Assembly: GCA_021770655.1 (NCBI GenBank)
Contig: JAETQO010000009.1
Coordinates: forward strand, 62,001-126,000
DNA length: 64,000 bases
Source of the DNA: Ruminococcus sp.
Lineage (GTDB): Bacteria; Bacillota; Clostridia; Oscillospirales; Ruminococcaceae
Direction of reading: 5' to 3'
The notes beneath the pieces were generated by a model. It was not told the DNA's origin, did no database searches, and worked only from the letters and a program-made list of their open reading frames with translations. The translations under genes and the position numbers were made by a program. Positions 25,997 through 34,433 of this stretch are shown here, piece by piece. Every line of letters starts with the position of its first letter. Within the stretch, counting starts at the first letter, position 1.

Positions 25997-26532
25997 TTGT
26001 CCTCCCCCTTTTCACCGGCGTTGTAATCGCAGACGTATATAAACTCTATCTCGTCCCCGTCGGAGGGAACATACTGTGAACAGCCCGAATCGGGGCTTTC
26101 ACCGTTTACGGTATATATCCAACCGGAGGCAGGGCCGCAGGAAAATTCATATATATTGTTTATTCCCTTAACGTAAACCGTGCCGAAAGTGTTTCCGTCC
26201 GCACCCTGATAATCCAAAGGTATCTTATCCGAACGTGCCGCACGTTCCAGTATGCTGAAAACCGAATCTCCCTCCAGAAGCACATATTCGGTCTTAGGGA
26301 TTATGAACCCGTCGGAGGGAACAAATCTTTCGTCCCCGAGATTTTCATCAAGACTGTCGGCATTATCCAGTATATCAGAACAATCCACCGTAAGGAAAAC
26401 AGTCTTATCTGCATTCTCAACGTCGTCGCAGTGAACGCCGTAGTATTCCTCAACGGACTGAATGTCTACGCTCTTTATCAGAATTACCAATGCGAAAACC
26501 ACCGCTGCCGGCACGATAATATCCTTTTTCAA
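25993..26532 (-). CDS. Small membrane-anchored DUF4430 protein
   Basis: A 179-residue protein with one N-terminal membrane helix (about 7-20, VPAAVVFALVILI) and one extracytoplasmic DUF4430 domain (about 85-170): LLEGDSVFSILERAA, VYVKGINNIYEFSCG, PASGWIYTVNGESPDSGCSQ and DGDEIEFIYVCDY. DUF4430 is the fold of the small beta domain of intrinsic factor and transcobalamin. The start is a TTG overlapping the stop of the transglutaminase gene, with GGAGGAAAAAAGC before it. The position between a cobalamin riboswitch and an ECF module suggests a corrinoid-binding role, which is inferred. Confidence 0.8.
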   Translation of the reverse strand: MKKDIIVPAAVVFALVILIKSVDIQSVEEYYGVHCDDVENADKTVFLTVDCSDILDNADSLDENLGDERFVPSDGFIIPKTEYVLLEGDSVFSILERAARSDKIPLDYQGADGNTFGTVYVKGINNIYEFSCGPASGWIYTVNGESPDSGCSQYVPSDGDEIEFIYVCDYNAGEKGEDK

Positions 26533-28649
26533 GCTTTTTTCCTCCTCTTGGCTTTTTTCGCCTGCCGCTCAAAATCCAAAACGCACTTCTCTTCGCTTTC
26601 TGTTATTTCAAGACGTGAAAACGCCGCCTTTTCATATACCCGTTCGGATTTTCCAAAGCTTTCCTCAAGCTCATCTCCGAATTTATCTTTTATGCTTTCC
26701 TCCCTCTGAGCCGGAGTCGGATTTTTCATACTTTTATCCTCAAGTCTTTTTATAGATTTCCGAAAGACGATACAAACACGCTCGGCAGGACTTTTTTTCA
26801 TAAGCCGTTTCCTAAGATAAAGCTTTACAAAGGCTGTTACGACAAGAAAAATTATCAAAAGCAAAACCAACAGGCAAACAGAAAGAACGATCATCTTTTT
26901 CAGAGAAAGCCTGCCGTTTTCATTCTCGGAATTTTTCTCATAAAGCTCCTGTCGAGGGGTTTTCTGTTCTTCCGCCGATAAATCCTGTACTCCCGTTTGG
27001 GGCTTTGACGAAGCATAGCTCTCATCGGTTTTTATCATATCCGCATATTGAGGAACTACCTCAAAGGGAATCCAACCGACGCCGTCCTTATAATATTCTG
27101 CCCAGCAATGACGGTTTTCATCAGTTACAGAGACCGCTGAATTCTCCGTAAGTCCGTCTGTCACATCAGGCGTTATGACATACCCCTCGCAAAAACGTGC
27201 CGGAATGTTTCCTGCACGAAGCATTTTTACCGCCGCCGACGCAAAATCCTCCTCGTTTCCCTTACAGGTCTTTTCCAAAAGCCGGAAAAGAACATTATCA
27301 CCAGCAGACTCCGCATTATCGTCAAGCTCTGCATTGCTGAAAAACGCCTTTATCCGACCTTTCAGCGCAGTCTTTGAAATGTTCAGATCAAAATGATTCC
27401 CGATGATCTCTCTGTCCTCATCAGAAAGCTCCGTGCAGGTCTTATAAACATAGTCCCTGTATCCCTTTTCAACCGAGATATAGTCATTTCCCTTGCCGCT
27501 GATGAGAAGTCCATGGTTTTCCTCCGGCTTTGTGAGAAAGCTTTCCGAATACATAAAGCTGTAAAAGCTGTCCTGAGCGTAAAAGCCGCCGTCTATTTCT
27601 TTTTCGTCAAGCTTCGCCCCCTCCGCCGAAACTGTGCCGTAGGGATATAACACTTTTTCTTTTCCCTTTAACTGTCTTACCGTTATCCTGCTTTCGTCGG
27701 CAGTTCCAATAGCCTTGTCAAGAAAAGCCGTCTGCATAAGTGGATAAAAACCGTCCTTATAAAGCCAGTAAAAGCTGTCGGAAAAATCATATTTAACACT
27801 GTCGGAAACTCCGTGCCACTTTCCGTCCTCGCAGACCGCATAGCGGTTTCGGATAAGATACATAGGCTGAGGAGATTCCATAAGCACTTCATATTCAGCG
27901 TCAATATCAAATTTCTCACGACTGAAAATTCCGCCGAGCCGAGAAAAAATCCCCGTAAATCCCAGCGCTGCGCAAATCAGCAATGCTATAACCTGTGCGG
28001 CTGATACCGACGGGCTTTCGGCAGACAGCTTTTTCTCATTGAGAAACGCAAAACCGCAGAAATAAACAAGCACCGCAAACCACGGATATTCCATGTCAAA
28101 AATAAAAAGCAATATTGTAAAAACGATAAGCTGTAACGCCGTGAAAAATACGCTGTCTGATCTGCGGAAAAGCTGTGACAGAAAAACTATCACCGCCGCC
28201 CCAATGCACGCCGCAAGCAACGGCTCACCGCCGTTTTTCAGCATATCCACAATGCGTCCTCCGCTTTTTCCGTAGCTTTCGGATATGCAGTTCACAAGCC
28301 CCGTAAGACTTTCAGAAAAGCTTTTATGAAATATCACGCCTGCTGCAACAGATACCGCCGCAGACAGCAGAACAGTTTTCCCGCTGAGTCCGCAAAGAGA
28401 AACCGCTATGCAGACAGCGGCAAGAATATACGCATTTGCATTTATCCCCAGCAGAACATTTAAGGAAAGAACAAACAAACAGTTAAAGATCACAGACATA
28501 AAAAATTCCGCTTTAGGGATGCACTGATTAAAGCGAAGCGTATCAAATTCAGCCGCGTGAGTTTCATTGTTTGAACGGGGCGAATTTGATTTAATCAGTG
28601 CTTCTTTAGTTTCTCTTTTATCCGATGAAGTTATGACCTCAATAGTCAT
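26529..28649 (-). CDS. Transglutaminase-fold membrane protein with an in-frame repeat insertion
   Basis: A 706-residue protein with several N-terminal membrane helices (about 48-240), an outward transglutaminase-like domain (about 440-570) and a further helix near 620. The domain has MLRAGNIPARFCEGYV, RHCWAEYYKDGVGWIPFE, but where catalytic Cys is expected the sequence reads GNEEDFASAA, with Glu, so it is probably not a protease or crosslinker. Residues 17-43 are encoded by an 81-bp palindromic repeat (28521-28601). GAGGAGAGGAGAATA precedes the ATG, which fixes the start upstream of the repeat. MoxR, DUF58 and transglutaminase genes commonly occur together; here the set lies inside the riboswitch operon. 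Confidence 0.85.
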   Translation of the reverse strand: MTIEVITSSDKRETKEALIKSNSPRSNNETHAAEFDTLRFNQCIPKAEFFMSVIFNCLFVLSLNVLLGINANAYILAAVCIAVSLCGLSGKTVLLSAAVSVAAGVIFHKSFSESLTGLVNCISESYGKSGGRIVDMLKNGGEPLLAACIGAAVIVFLSQLFRRSDSVFFTALQLIVFTILLFIFDMEYPWFAVLVYFCGFAFLNEKKLSAESPSVSAAQVIALLICAALGFTGIFSRLGGIFSREKFDIDAEYEVLMESPQPMYLIRNRYAVCEDGKWHGVSDSVKYDFSDSFYWLYKDGFYPLMQTAFLDKAIGTADESRITVRQLKGKEKVLYPYGTVSAEGAKLDEKEIDGGFYAQDSFYSFMYSESFLTKPEENHGLLISGKGNDYISVEKGYRDYVYKTCTELSDEDREIIGNHFDLNISKTALKGRIKAFFSNAELDDNAESAGDNVLFRLLEKTCKGNEEDFASAAVKMLRAGNIPARFCEGYVITPDVTDGLTENSAVSVTDENRHCWAEYYKDGVGWIPFEVVPQYADMIKTDESYASSKPQTGVQDLSAEEQKTPRQELYEKNSENENGRLSLKKMIVLSVCLLVLLLIIFLVVTAFVKLYLRKRLMKKSPAERVCIVFRKSIKRLEDKSMKNPTPAQREESIKDKFGDELEESFGKSERVYEKAAFSRLEITESEEKCVLDFERQAKKAKRRKKA
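28521..28601. repeat. 81-bp palindromic element, copy inside a coding region
   Basis: GCACTGATTAAA at the left pairs with TTTAATCAGTGC at the right, and TATCAAATTC with GAATTTGAT further in. The copy at 49821-49901 is the same length and about 85 percent alike by eye. Its length, a multiple of three, keeps the transglutaminase frame open. Confidence 0.85.
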
Positions 28650-28676
28650 TATTCTCCTCTCCTCTCTGCTTGGTTC

Positions 28677-29693
28677 CTATGAATTTATCAATTCTCCGCC
28701 CTGCCAATCAGGCGTTTTGTCATCGGAAGAAAAATAATATATTCTTGCAACATTATGCTCTGCAAAAAGTCCGCCGAAATCCTCAAAAAGGCTTTCTCCC
28801 ACGGTCGGCAAGGACGAAAGCATCTTATCAAGCGCAACTGCAAAGCTATTGTCATCTTTTACTTCCTCAAAAACGTTTTGCTCCTCCGTAAAGCTGTGAA
28901 ATGCGATATAGTGAAAGATTCCCTGTTCCGTAAGCCTCATAGACAGTCCGCAGGCTTTTGAAATAAGCCTGTCGCAGACCTCGCCCGTCTGCTTTGATGA
29001 TGTTTCAATATAAATACAAACACTGTCCGAAATCGGCTCGGCATATTCTCTTACAAAAATATCCCCTAATCGGAAAGATGTTTTCCAATGCACGGATTTA
29101 TAGCTGTCGCCCTGTCTGTATTCCCTGATGCCTATAGGTTCCGTATGCTCCGAACCTGCCTTATCCTCGCTGTAATCGTCGCTTTCAAAAGATTCGCTCA
29201 GCGTCTGAGAAAATATCTCATTATCCGCCAAAGGCTGAGGCACCACCGTGACCGAACCATTCAGTCTGCCTGTTATTCTTTTTGAAGTCAATCCCCAGAA
29301 ATCGTATGCTCTTAGTCCTGAAAAACCGAATACAAGCTTTCCGCAGGTTCTGCTTTCCACATTCAGCTTTATCTCACAGGGTCTTCTGCCTGAATAAAAT
29401 TCAACAGATTTTTCAGTTTCCTCGCCGGTAAGCAGGTTTTTTACAGCCAGCACTCCTCTGCACAGACCCGCTCCGCCGCTGATTTTTATGGTGATATTTT
29501 TCTTTTCTCCCTTTTCAAAAAAGCCGTCGGCAAACACCTCCGCTGTGACCGATTTTTGTGTGAAAAGATTTGAAAGCAAGCCCGCCAATGCAGACAGCAA
29601 AGCTGCCGCCAGCAGATAAAACCCGACATCGCCGACCTTTACGCACAATGCTCCTAAAGTGCACAGCCACAAAAGAAAAATGATCTTCCTCAT
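28677..29693 (-). CDS. DUF58 domain protein
   Basis: A 338-residue protein with two N-terminal hydrophobic helices (about 1-40), a beta-rich middle, and the DUF58 signature near residues 190-225 (GIREYRQGD, SYKSVHWKTS, DIFVREYAEP). DUF58 proteins typically pair with MoxR ATPases and have a distant von Willebrand A-like fold; their exact function is unknown. The ATG at 29693 overlaps the MoxR stop (ATGA) and follows GGAGAG, so it is preferred to the longer frame starting at 29720. Confidence 0.85.
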   Translation of the reverse strand: MRKIIFLLWLCTLGALCVKVGDVGFYLLAAALLSALAGLLSNLFTQKSVTAEVFADGFFEKGEKKNITIKISGGAGLCRGVLAVKNLLTGEETEKSVEFYSGRRPCEIKLNVESRTCGKLVFGFSGLRAYDFWGLTSKRITGRLNGSVTVVPQPLADNEIFSQTLSESFESDDYSEDKAGSEHTEPIGIREYRQGDSYKSVHWKTSFRLGDIFVREYAEPISDSVCIYIETSSKQTGEVCDRLISKACGLSMRLTEQGIFHYIAFHSFTEEQNVFEEVKDDNSFAVALDKMLSSLPTVGESLFEDFGGLFAEHNVARIYYFSSDDKTPDWQGGELINS

Positions 29694-30622
29694 TTCTTTT
29701 TCTCTCCGTTTTCGGGGCAAGGTATTTGAATCAGTATCTCTTCGAGTATCTTCTCAGCCGAAATGCCGTTCAGCTTAGCTTTCGGCGAAAGGATCAGCCG
29801 GTGAGTGCAGACATCGCAGAAAAAGTCCCTTACGTCCTGCGGAATGACGTATTCTCTGCCCCGATAAAGAGCATTCGCTTTAGCGATCCTGCATAACGCC
29901 AGCGCGCCTCTGGGCGATACTCCGAGAGAAACAAGCTCATTTTCCCTTGTCGCCTCACAGAGCGCGGAAATATAATCGTATATGCTGTCGTCCACAAAGA
30001 CGGCTTTCGCCTTTTCCTGCATTTTTATAAGCTTTTCTGCCGAACACACCGCTTTTACTGCGGAGATAGGGTCGCCTTCGCTTCTGTCAGACATAATGCT
30101 TTTCATCGCCTCTCTGTCGGGATAGCCCATGGAAAGTCTGAGCATAAATCTGTCAAGCTGAGAAACGGGCAGGGCTGTAGTGCCGACCGACCCTGCCGGA
30201 TTTTGTGTGGCAAGCACCGAAAAAGGCTTCGGTACAGGATAGGTCTGTCCGTCCACCGTGCAGGCGCCCTCCTCCATGACCTCCAGCAACGCGGACTGAG
30301 TTTTGCCCGACGTCCTGTTTATCTCGTCCGCCAAAAGGATGTTGGTCATAGCCGCTCCGCTGTGAAAGGTAAAACCCTGAGCCGCCCTGTCAAAAGCGGT
30401 ATAGCCTGTTATATCCGAAGCCACGGTATCGGGCGTAAACTGTATTCTTTTGCAGTCAAGCCCCAGAGCCTTTGAAAAAGCTACCGCAAGGGTCGTTTTT
30501 CCAACGCCGGGAACGTCCTCCATAAGAACGTGTCCCTGAGCCAGCAGGGCGGTGAAAACCTTGTCCACTACCTCGTCCTTACCCACGATGACCTTTTTTA
30601 TCTCATCTGTTATCTCACGCAT
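29690..30622 (-). CDS. MoxR-family AAA+ ATPase
   Basis: A 310-residue AAA+ ATPase. It shows VGKDEVVDKVFTALLA, Walker A EDVPGVGKTTLA (about residue 40), Walker B ILLADEINRT, sensor 1 in LATQNPAGSVG, and the C-terminal GVSPRGALAL sensor 2 region. MoxR ATPases act as chaperones for partner complexes, often with DUF58 and transglutaminase-fold proteins as here. The ATG at 30622 is chosen because it follows GAGGG and lies in the end of the upstream gene (eight-base overlap). Confidence 0.9.
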   Translation of the reverse strand: MREITDEIKKVIVGKDEVVDKVFTALLAQGHVLMEDVPGVGKTTLAVAFSKALGLDCKRIQFTPDTVASDITGYTAFDRAAQGFTFHSGAAMTNILLADEINRTSGKTQSALLEVMEEGACTVDGQTYPVPKPFSVLATQNPAGSVGTTALPVSQLDRFMLRLSMGYPDREAMKSIMSDRSEGDPISAVKAVCSAEKLIKMQEKAKAVFVDDSIYDYISALCEATRENELVSLGVSPRGALALCRIAKANALYRGREYVIPQDVRDFFCDVCTHRLILSPKAKLNGISAEKILEEILIQIPCPENGEKKK

Positions 30623-32390
30623 TTTTATCCCTCTTCCCTGAAATTTTACACCTTTTCCACAGCACAGCCGCCGTCGGAACACATACCGCCGCTATCAGAA
30701 CCCCGGCTATAACGACCGTTTTGCTTTCAGCGTTTTTCGCCGCCGAAAGTATCTCGTCTGCCGAAGTGACTTTTCTACGTTCGCTCTCCGGAAGCTTTTC
30801 TATTCGCTCTGCCGTTTCTTTCAAAAGCTCTCTGTTATTTTTTCCAACGCTGTCCACAGGATAAAGCTTTTCGCCGATAAGCTTGTTAAGCTGAGAGATC
30901 TCGCCGTAAAGCCTTTCCGCCTCGTCATTCAAAGCCTTAAGATCGGAAATTATCCTTTCCCTGTCCGCAAGACCTTCGTCCGCCTTGGCTTTTGAAAGCA
31001 GTACCGCCGTAACGGCACAGTCGGACGAGGACGCTCCCCTTTTCATAAGCGCCTCATAGCTTTGCATATCCTTTTTCGTAAAGCTTTCGTTCGGAGAATA
31101 TATCTCTGTATTCTCTATACTGTAGATACAGCCTCTGCCCGATTCATTCTGAGAAAGCTCCTCGGCAAAAACTCTGTCGCTCATTGTAAGCTCGTACGTC
31201 TTTGCGGCAGACAAAAGCTTATCATAGCCGTTTATATAGGTGCGCTCGTCACAGGAAAGATCGTTAAAAAGCTTCAGGCAGCTTATCGCTCCCGCTTCGT
31301 CCGAGATCCCTTCAAGCCTGCCGTTTACACCGTCAAGCTTTTCACGCCGGAGCGCCGTAATCTCTTCTCTGAAATCGTAGATTCTGCGCATAGTAAGCAT
31401 ATTTCTTTCCGCCGCCGCAACAGCGCACAAAGCCTGCGCAGAGGAAAGCTCCTGAGATTCTCCGCCTCTCTCATGCGCAAAACCGCCGTCCTCGTTCTGA
31501 TAAGAAAGCAAAGCCGTAAACAGGTCTTTATCCTTTATAAATCTTTCGTCCTTCTCGAAATCTATTCCCATATCGCAAAGAGCCGTAAGCACCTGCGCGT
31601 CGGCCTCACAGCTTCCGAAAGAACCGTCCTTTCCCTGCTTGCCGCTCAGAAAATCCAGCGCTCCGTTCACGGTCTCTCTTACATCAGCTCTTGAAAAATC
31701 ATTGTAATAAACCGAAAGCGCCTGAACTGCCATAGCGGTAACATCAACATCGCTTTCCCCTCCGCTGAGAGAAAAACCTCCGTCCTTATTGCGGCAGGAA
31801 AGTATCTCGCCTATAATATACTCTCTGTCAAACAAGCAGTCCTCAGGCGTTTTCCAGCCCATTGAATCCAGAGTGATAAGCGCAAATATCCAGCCGTTTA
31901 TCCCCTGCCGTCCCGGCGAATCACTTTCACTCCTGCCGTATACTCCGTCGCCGATAAGGTCTATGCCGTTTATATCGGTCGGGTCCCCGCCCATTGCAAG
32001 GGCTGTTAAAGCCGCCCTGTGCCATTCGGTAGCCTTGATCTCGTCAAGTCCTCCGTCCTGTTCATACTGTCTTGAAACGCTGTCGCTCAAGGCGGCAAGA
32101 TAAGCGGAATAATCCTCCTCGAAGCCGAACCGAGAAACGCCAAGCGCAAACCAATCCGCACTGTCCGTCCCTGCATTTTCAAGGAATTTACCCGAAAACA
32201 AGCTTTCCCCCTGCAAGATACCGTAACGCTTTTTTTCCCAGCCGCATATCTCACGCGCCGTTTTCATCAGCTCCTCCGCAGAGCTTTCCGCAAAGGCAGG
32301 CAAAGCGAAACGCACTGCCGTTGCAGCGCATATACAGGCTAACAGCGTGATGCTCAAAAATCTTAAAAATATTATTTTTAATGTTCTCAT
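30615..32390 (-). CDS. Surface alpha/alpha-toroid protein (intrinsic-factor-like repeats)
   Basis: A 591-residue protein with an N-terminal signal (MRTLKIIFLRFLSITLLACI to about ALPAFAE), an extracytoplasmic domain and a C-terminal membrane helix (about 560-585, TVVIAGVLIAAVCVPTAAVL) with a basic end. The domain has repeats of the prenyltransferase/terpenoid-cyclase alpha/alpha toroid: ILSCRNKDGGFSLSGGESDV, SGKQGKDGSFGSCEADAQ and YQNEDGGFAHERGGESQE. The same fold makes the large domain of intrinsic factor and transcobalamin. A coiled-coil follows. ACGGAGGCAGT precedes the ATG at 32390. A cobalamin-binding role is inferred from the fold and the riboswitch operon. Confidence 0.75.
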   Translation of the reverse strand: MRTLKIIFLRFLSITLLACICAATAVRFALPAFAESSAEELMKTAREICGWEKKRYGILQGESLFSGKFLENAGTDSADWFALGVSRFGFEEDYSAYLAALSDSVSRQYEQDGGLDEIKATEWHRAALTALAMGGDPTDINGIDLIGDGVYGRSESDSPGRQGINGWIFALITLDSMGWKTPEDCLFDREYIIGEILSCRNKDGGFSLSGGESDVDVTAMAVQALSVYYNDFSRADVRETVNGALDFLSGKQGKDGSFGSCEADAQVLTALCDMGIDFEKDERFIKDKDLFTALLSYQNEDGGFAHERGGESQELSSAQALCAVAAAERNMLTMRRIYDFREEITALRREKLDGVNGRLEGISDEAGAISCLKLFNDLSCDERTYINGYDKLLSAAKTYELTMSDRVFAEELSQNESGRGCIYSIENTEIYSPNESFTKKDMQSYEALMKRGASSSDCAVTAVLLSKAKADEGLADRERIISDLKALNDEAERLYGEISQLNKLIGEKLYPVDSVGKNNRELLKETAERIEKLPESERRKVTSADEILSAAKNAESKTVVIAGVLIAAVCVPTAAVLWKRCKISGKRDKNA

Positions 32391-32400
32391 ACTGCCTCCG

Positions 32401-34335
32401 TTACCATACTCTGTCATAGCTGTTCTGCGAACCTGCGATCTCCTTTCCACCGCATAGCGTAAAGGTAAGCCTTACAGTATCGCCGTCGCTGAAACCTATC
32501 TGTGAAATACCATATGACGGCATTTTTCCGTTGACTGTATACACCCAGCCCGAAGAGTTTGTATGATCGCCCTCTCCCAGACTTCCGCTGTCCGAAATTC
32601 CGTTTTCGCTTATCCCGTCCGATTGCAGATAGCCGATCAGCTCCTCGTCTATAGCTATGCCCTCGAAGGCGTTGTCCTTGGTTATTCTTTTCAGATATTC
32701 CGAACCCTCCGCACCTGTAAACTCTGCACCGAATCCGTTTTGCTCCAGAAATCTTTTTATCGCGTCCGACCCGTTTTCACCCTCGTAGATCGGTATTTCA
32801 GACTGAGCGGCAAGCTCGTCCAGCCCCAGCACTGCGGCGTCAAGGCTTATACTTACAGTTCCGATCTGTTCCCCCAGGGATACCGCATAGCTGTTAATCG
32901 TATAGGCAAAATCCGCATATCTGCCTTCGCTGTCATAAATGCGTATCTCAAGCTGATTTTCTCCCCCTGAAAGTCTTAGGTAATAGGTCTGTGCGCTGTC
33001 CTGCGCCAACGCCCTCTGCAAAACGCCGTTTAAATATACCTCGGTTTTATCGGCATATATCCTGTTTCCCAGATGATCCTCCGCCGAAAGCTTAAGAGTA
33101 TATCCCGAACCTTTAACGCTCATACCCTCCGACACGTTAATGTCCGTCAACTTTGGACGGGTCTTTTCATCGGCAACTGGAACATAAGTCACCGTATAGC
33201 TTTGCTCAATTTTTTTTCCGCCGTCGACAGCTCTGAGACGAATACGGTTTTCGCCCGTTTCAAGAGTGCAGACATAACGTCCGCCGTTTCCTCTTACCGT
33301 TTTTCCGTTAACTGCGGCGGTAAGCTTGCCCTTTTCGCTCTCTCCCTTTAAGGCGGCGTAAAACTCAAGCGTTTCGCTGTCCACCGTCATATCGGAAAGG
33401 TCTGTCTCAATGGAAAACTCGGCAGGGAAATAGCTTATCACAAAGCTTTTTTCAGCCGTTTTTCCGTCCTTTTCGGCATAAAGTCCTATTGTGTTTTCTC
33501 CCTCCGAAAGCTCGGCGGTATAATTTTTTTCACCGTTCAGAATCTCTCCGTTCACATAAACCGAAAGCTTTGCCTTTTTCTTTCCCAGATAAGCCTGCGC
33601 CGTAAAATCCAAAACAGGATTGTCGGTCTGCATATCGGAAAGATCGGTATCTATTACAAGCTCGTCCGGATCGCAGTAAACTGTATAATCCTTGTAGGCT
33701 CTTTTCACCGAACCGTTTTTGTCCGTATAGGTGCAGGCGACCCGAATAGTGTTTTTGCCCCCGCTCAGGCGGCATTTCCCCGAAAACTGAGGTATCTCTT
33801 CTCCGTTTACCGTCACAGTGACTTTTTTCACTTTCAAGCTTTTGTCGGTGTGAGTTATCGTAAAGCTGTAGTCTGCGTGTGTTACTCTTTCCCCGTCCTT
33901 TATAGACGTTCTGAAGTATTCCTTTTTATTCGTGCCGTCAACGGTCTCTGCTTTTTCCAAAGAAGTGGGTCTTATGTCCGTGGGATTTTCTCCCTCATTC
34001 TCTTCGCTTGTGTTTACAGAATCGTTTTCCGCAGGCAGGCCTGCATTTTCACCGTCGTTCTTATTGTCGGCTTGTGAATTGTTATTCTCAGCCTTTTCGG
34101 ACGAATTATCGTCTGCTCTGCTTTCATCAGACAAGCTTTCCGCAAAGCCTTTGCCCTCTCCATCCTTTTCAGCGTCCTCCGCCGCAAGGCTTTCGGACAG
34201 CTCCGAAAAAGGATTATCAGGCTTTACAACCTCGCTTGTATTATAAAAACGCACACAGAAAAAAACGGCGGTAAGAATAAAAACGACCGCCGCCGATAAA
34301 ATTATCGGTCTGCTTTTCTCTGTATGCGTTCTCAT
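32401..34335 (-). CDS. Membrane-anchored protein with Ig-like repeats and a C-terminal DUF4430 domain
   Basis: A 644-residue protein. An N-terminal helix (about 10-28, PIILSAAVVFILTAVFFCV) anchors it, followed by an acidic Glu/Asn/Ser-rich stalk (about 40-125), three or four similar beta repeats (about 140-500; the pattern VNGE.......L..GENTI recurs, with ETDLSDM between), and a C-terminal DUF4430 domain (about 515-644, ending SGWVYTVNGKMPSYGISQ, FSDGDTVRLTFTLCGG). It would display DUF4430 away from the membrane. It is the second gene after the riboswitch, and starts after a hairpin at 34363-34384. A weak GGGTG precedes the ATG. Confidence 0.75.
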   Translation of the reverse strand: MRTHTEKSRPIILSAAVVFILTAVFFCVRFYNTSEVVKPDNPFSELSESLAAEDAEKDGEGKGFAESLSDESRADDNSSEKAENNNSQADNKNDGENAGLPAENDSVNTSEENEGENPTDIRPTSLEKAETVDGTNKKEYFRTSIKDGERVTHADYSFTITHTDKSLKVKKVTVTVNGEEIPQFSGKCRLSGGKNTIRVACTYTDKNGSVKRAYKDYTVYCDPDELVIDTDLSDMQTDNPVLDFTAQAYLGKKKAKLSVYVNGEILNGEKNYTAELSEGENTIGLYAEKDGKTAEKSFVISYFPAEFSIETDLSDMTVDSETLEFYAALKGESEKGKLTAAVNGKTVRGNGGRYVCTLETGENRIRLRAVDGGKKIEQSYTVTYVPVADEKTRPKLTDINVSEGMSVKGSGYTLKLSAEDHLGNRIYADKTEVYLNGVLQRALAQDSAQTYYLRLSGGENQLEIRIYDSEGRYADFAYTINSYAVSLGEQIGTVSISLDAAVLGLDELAAQSEIPIYEGENGSDAIKRFLEQNGFGAEFTGAEGSEYLKRITKDNAFEGIAIDEELIGYLQSDGISENGISDSGSLGEGDHTNSSGWVYTVNGKMPSYGISQIGFSDGDTVRLTFTLCGGKEIAGSQNSYDRVW

Positions 34336-34359
34336 AATATTTCACCCAAGTACATAAAA

Positions 34360-34386
34360 TTCCCGCCCTCTCAAAAAAGAGGGCGA
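34360..34386 (-). terminator. Internal hairpin after the first operon gene
   Basis: CGCCCTCT and GAGAGGGCG pair around TTTTT on the minus strand, followed by GGAATTTTATG. The T tract is poor, so partial termination is likely, favouring expression of the propeller gene over the genes behind it. Confidence 0.55.
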
Positions 34387-34433
34387 GTTATTTTATTTTC
34401 TGCCCTTATCAAAGGTTCTCATTATTATCCGAA

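Noticed and set aside
31062..31694. Plus-strand open frame of 210 codons opposite the toroid gene
   Set aside because: It is antisense to a gene with clear repeats and has no family features.
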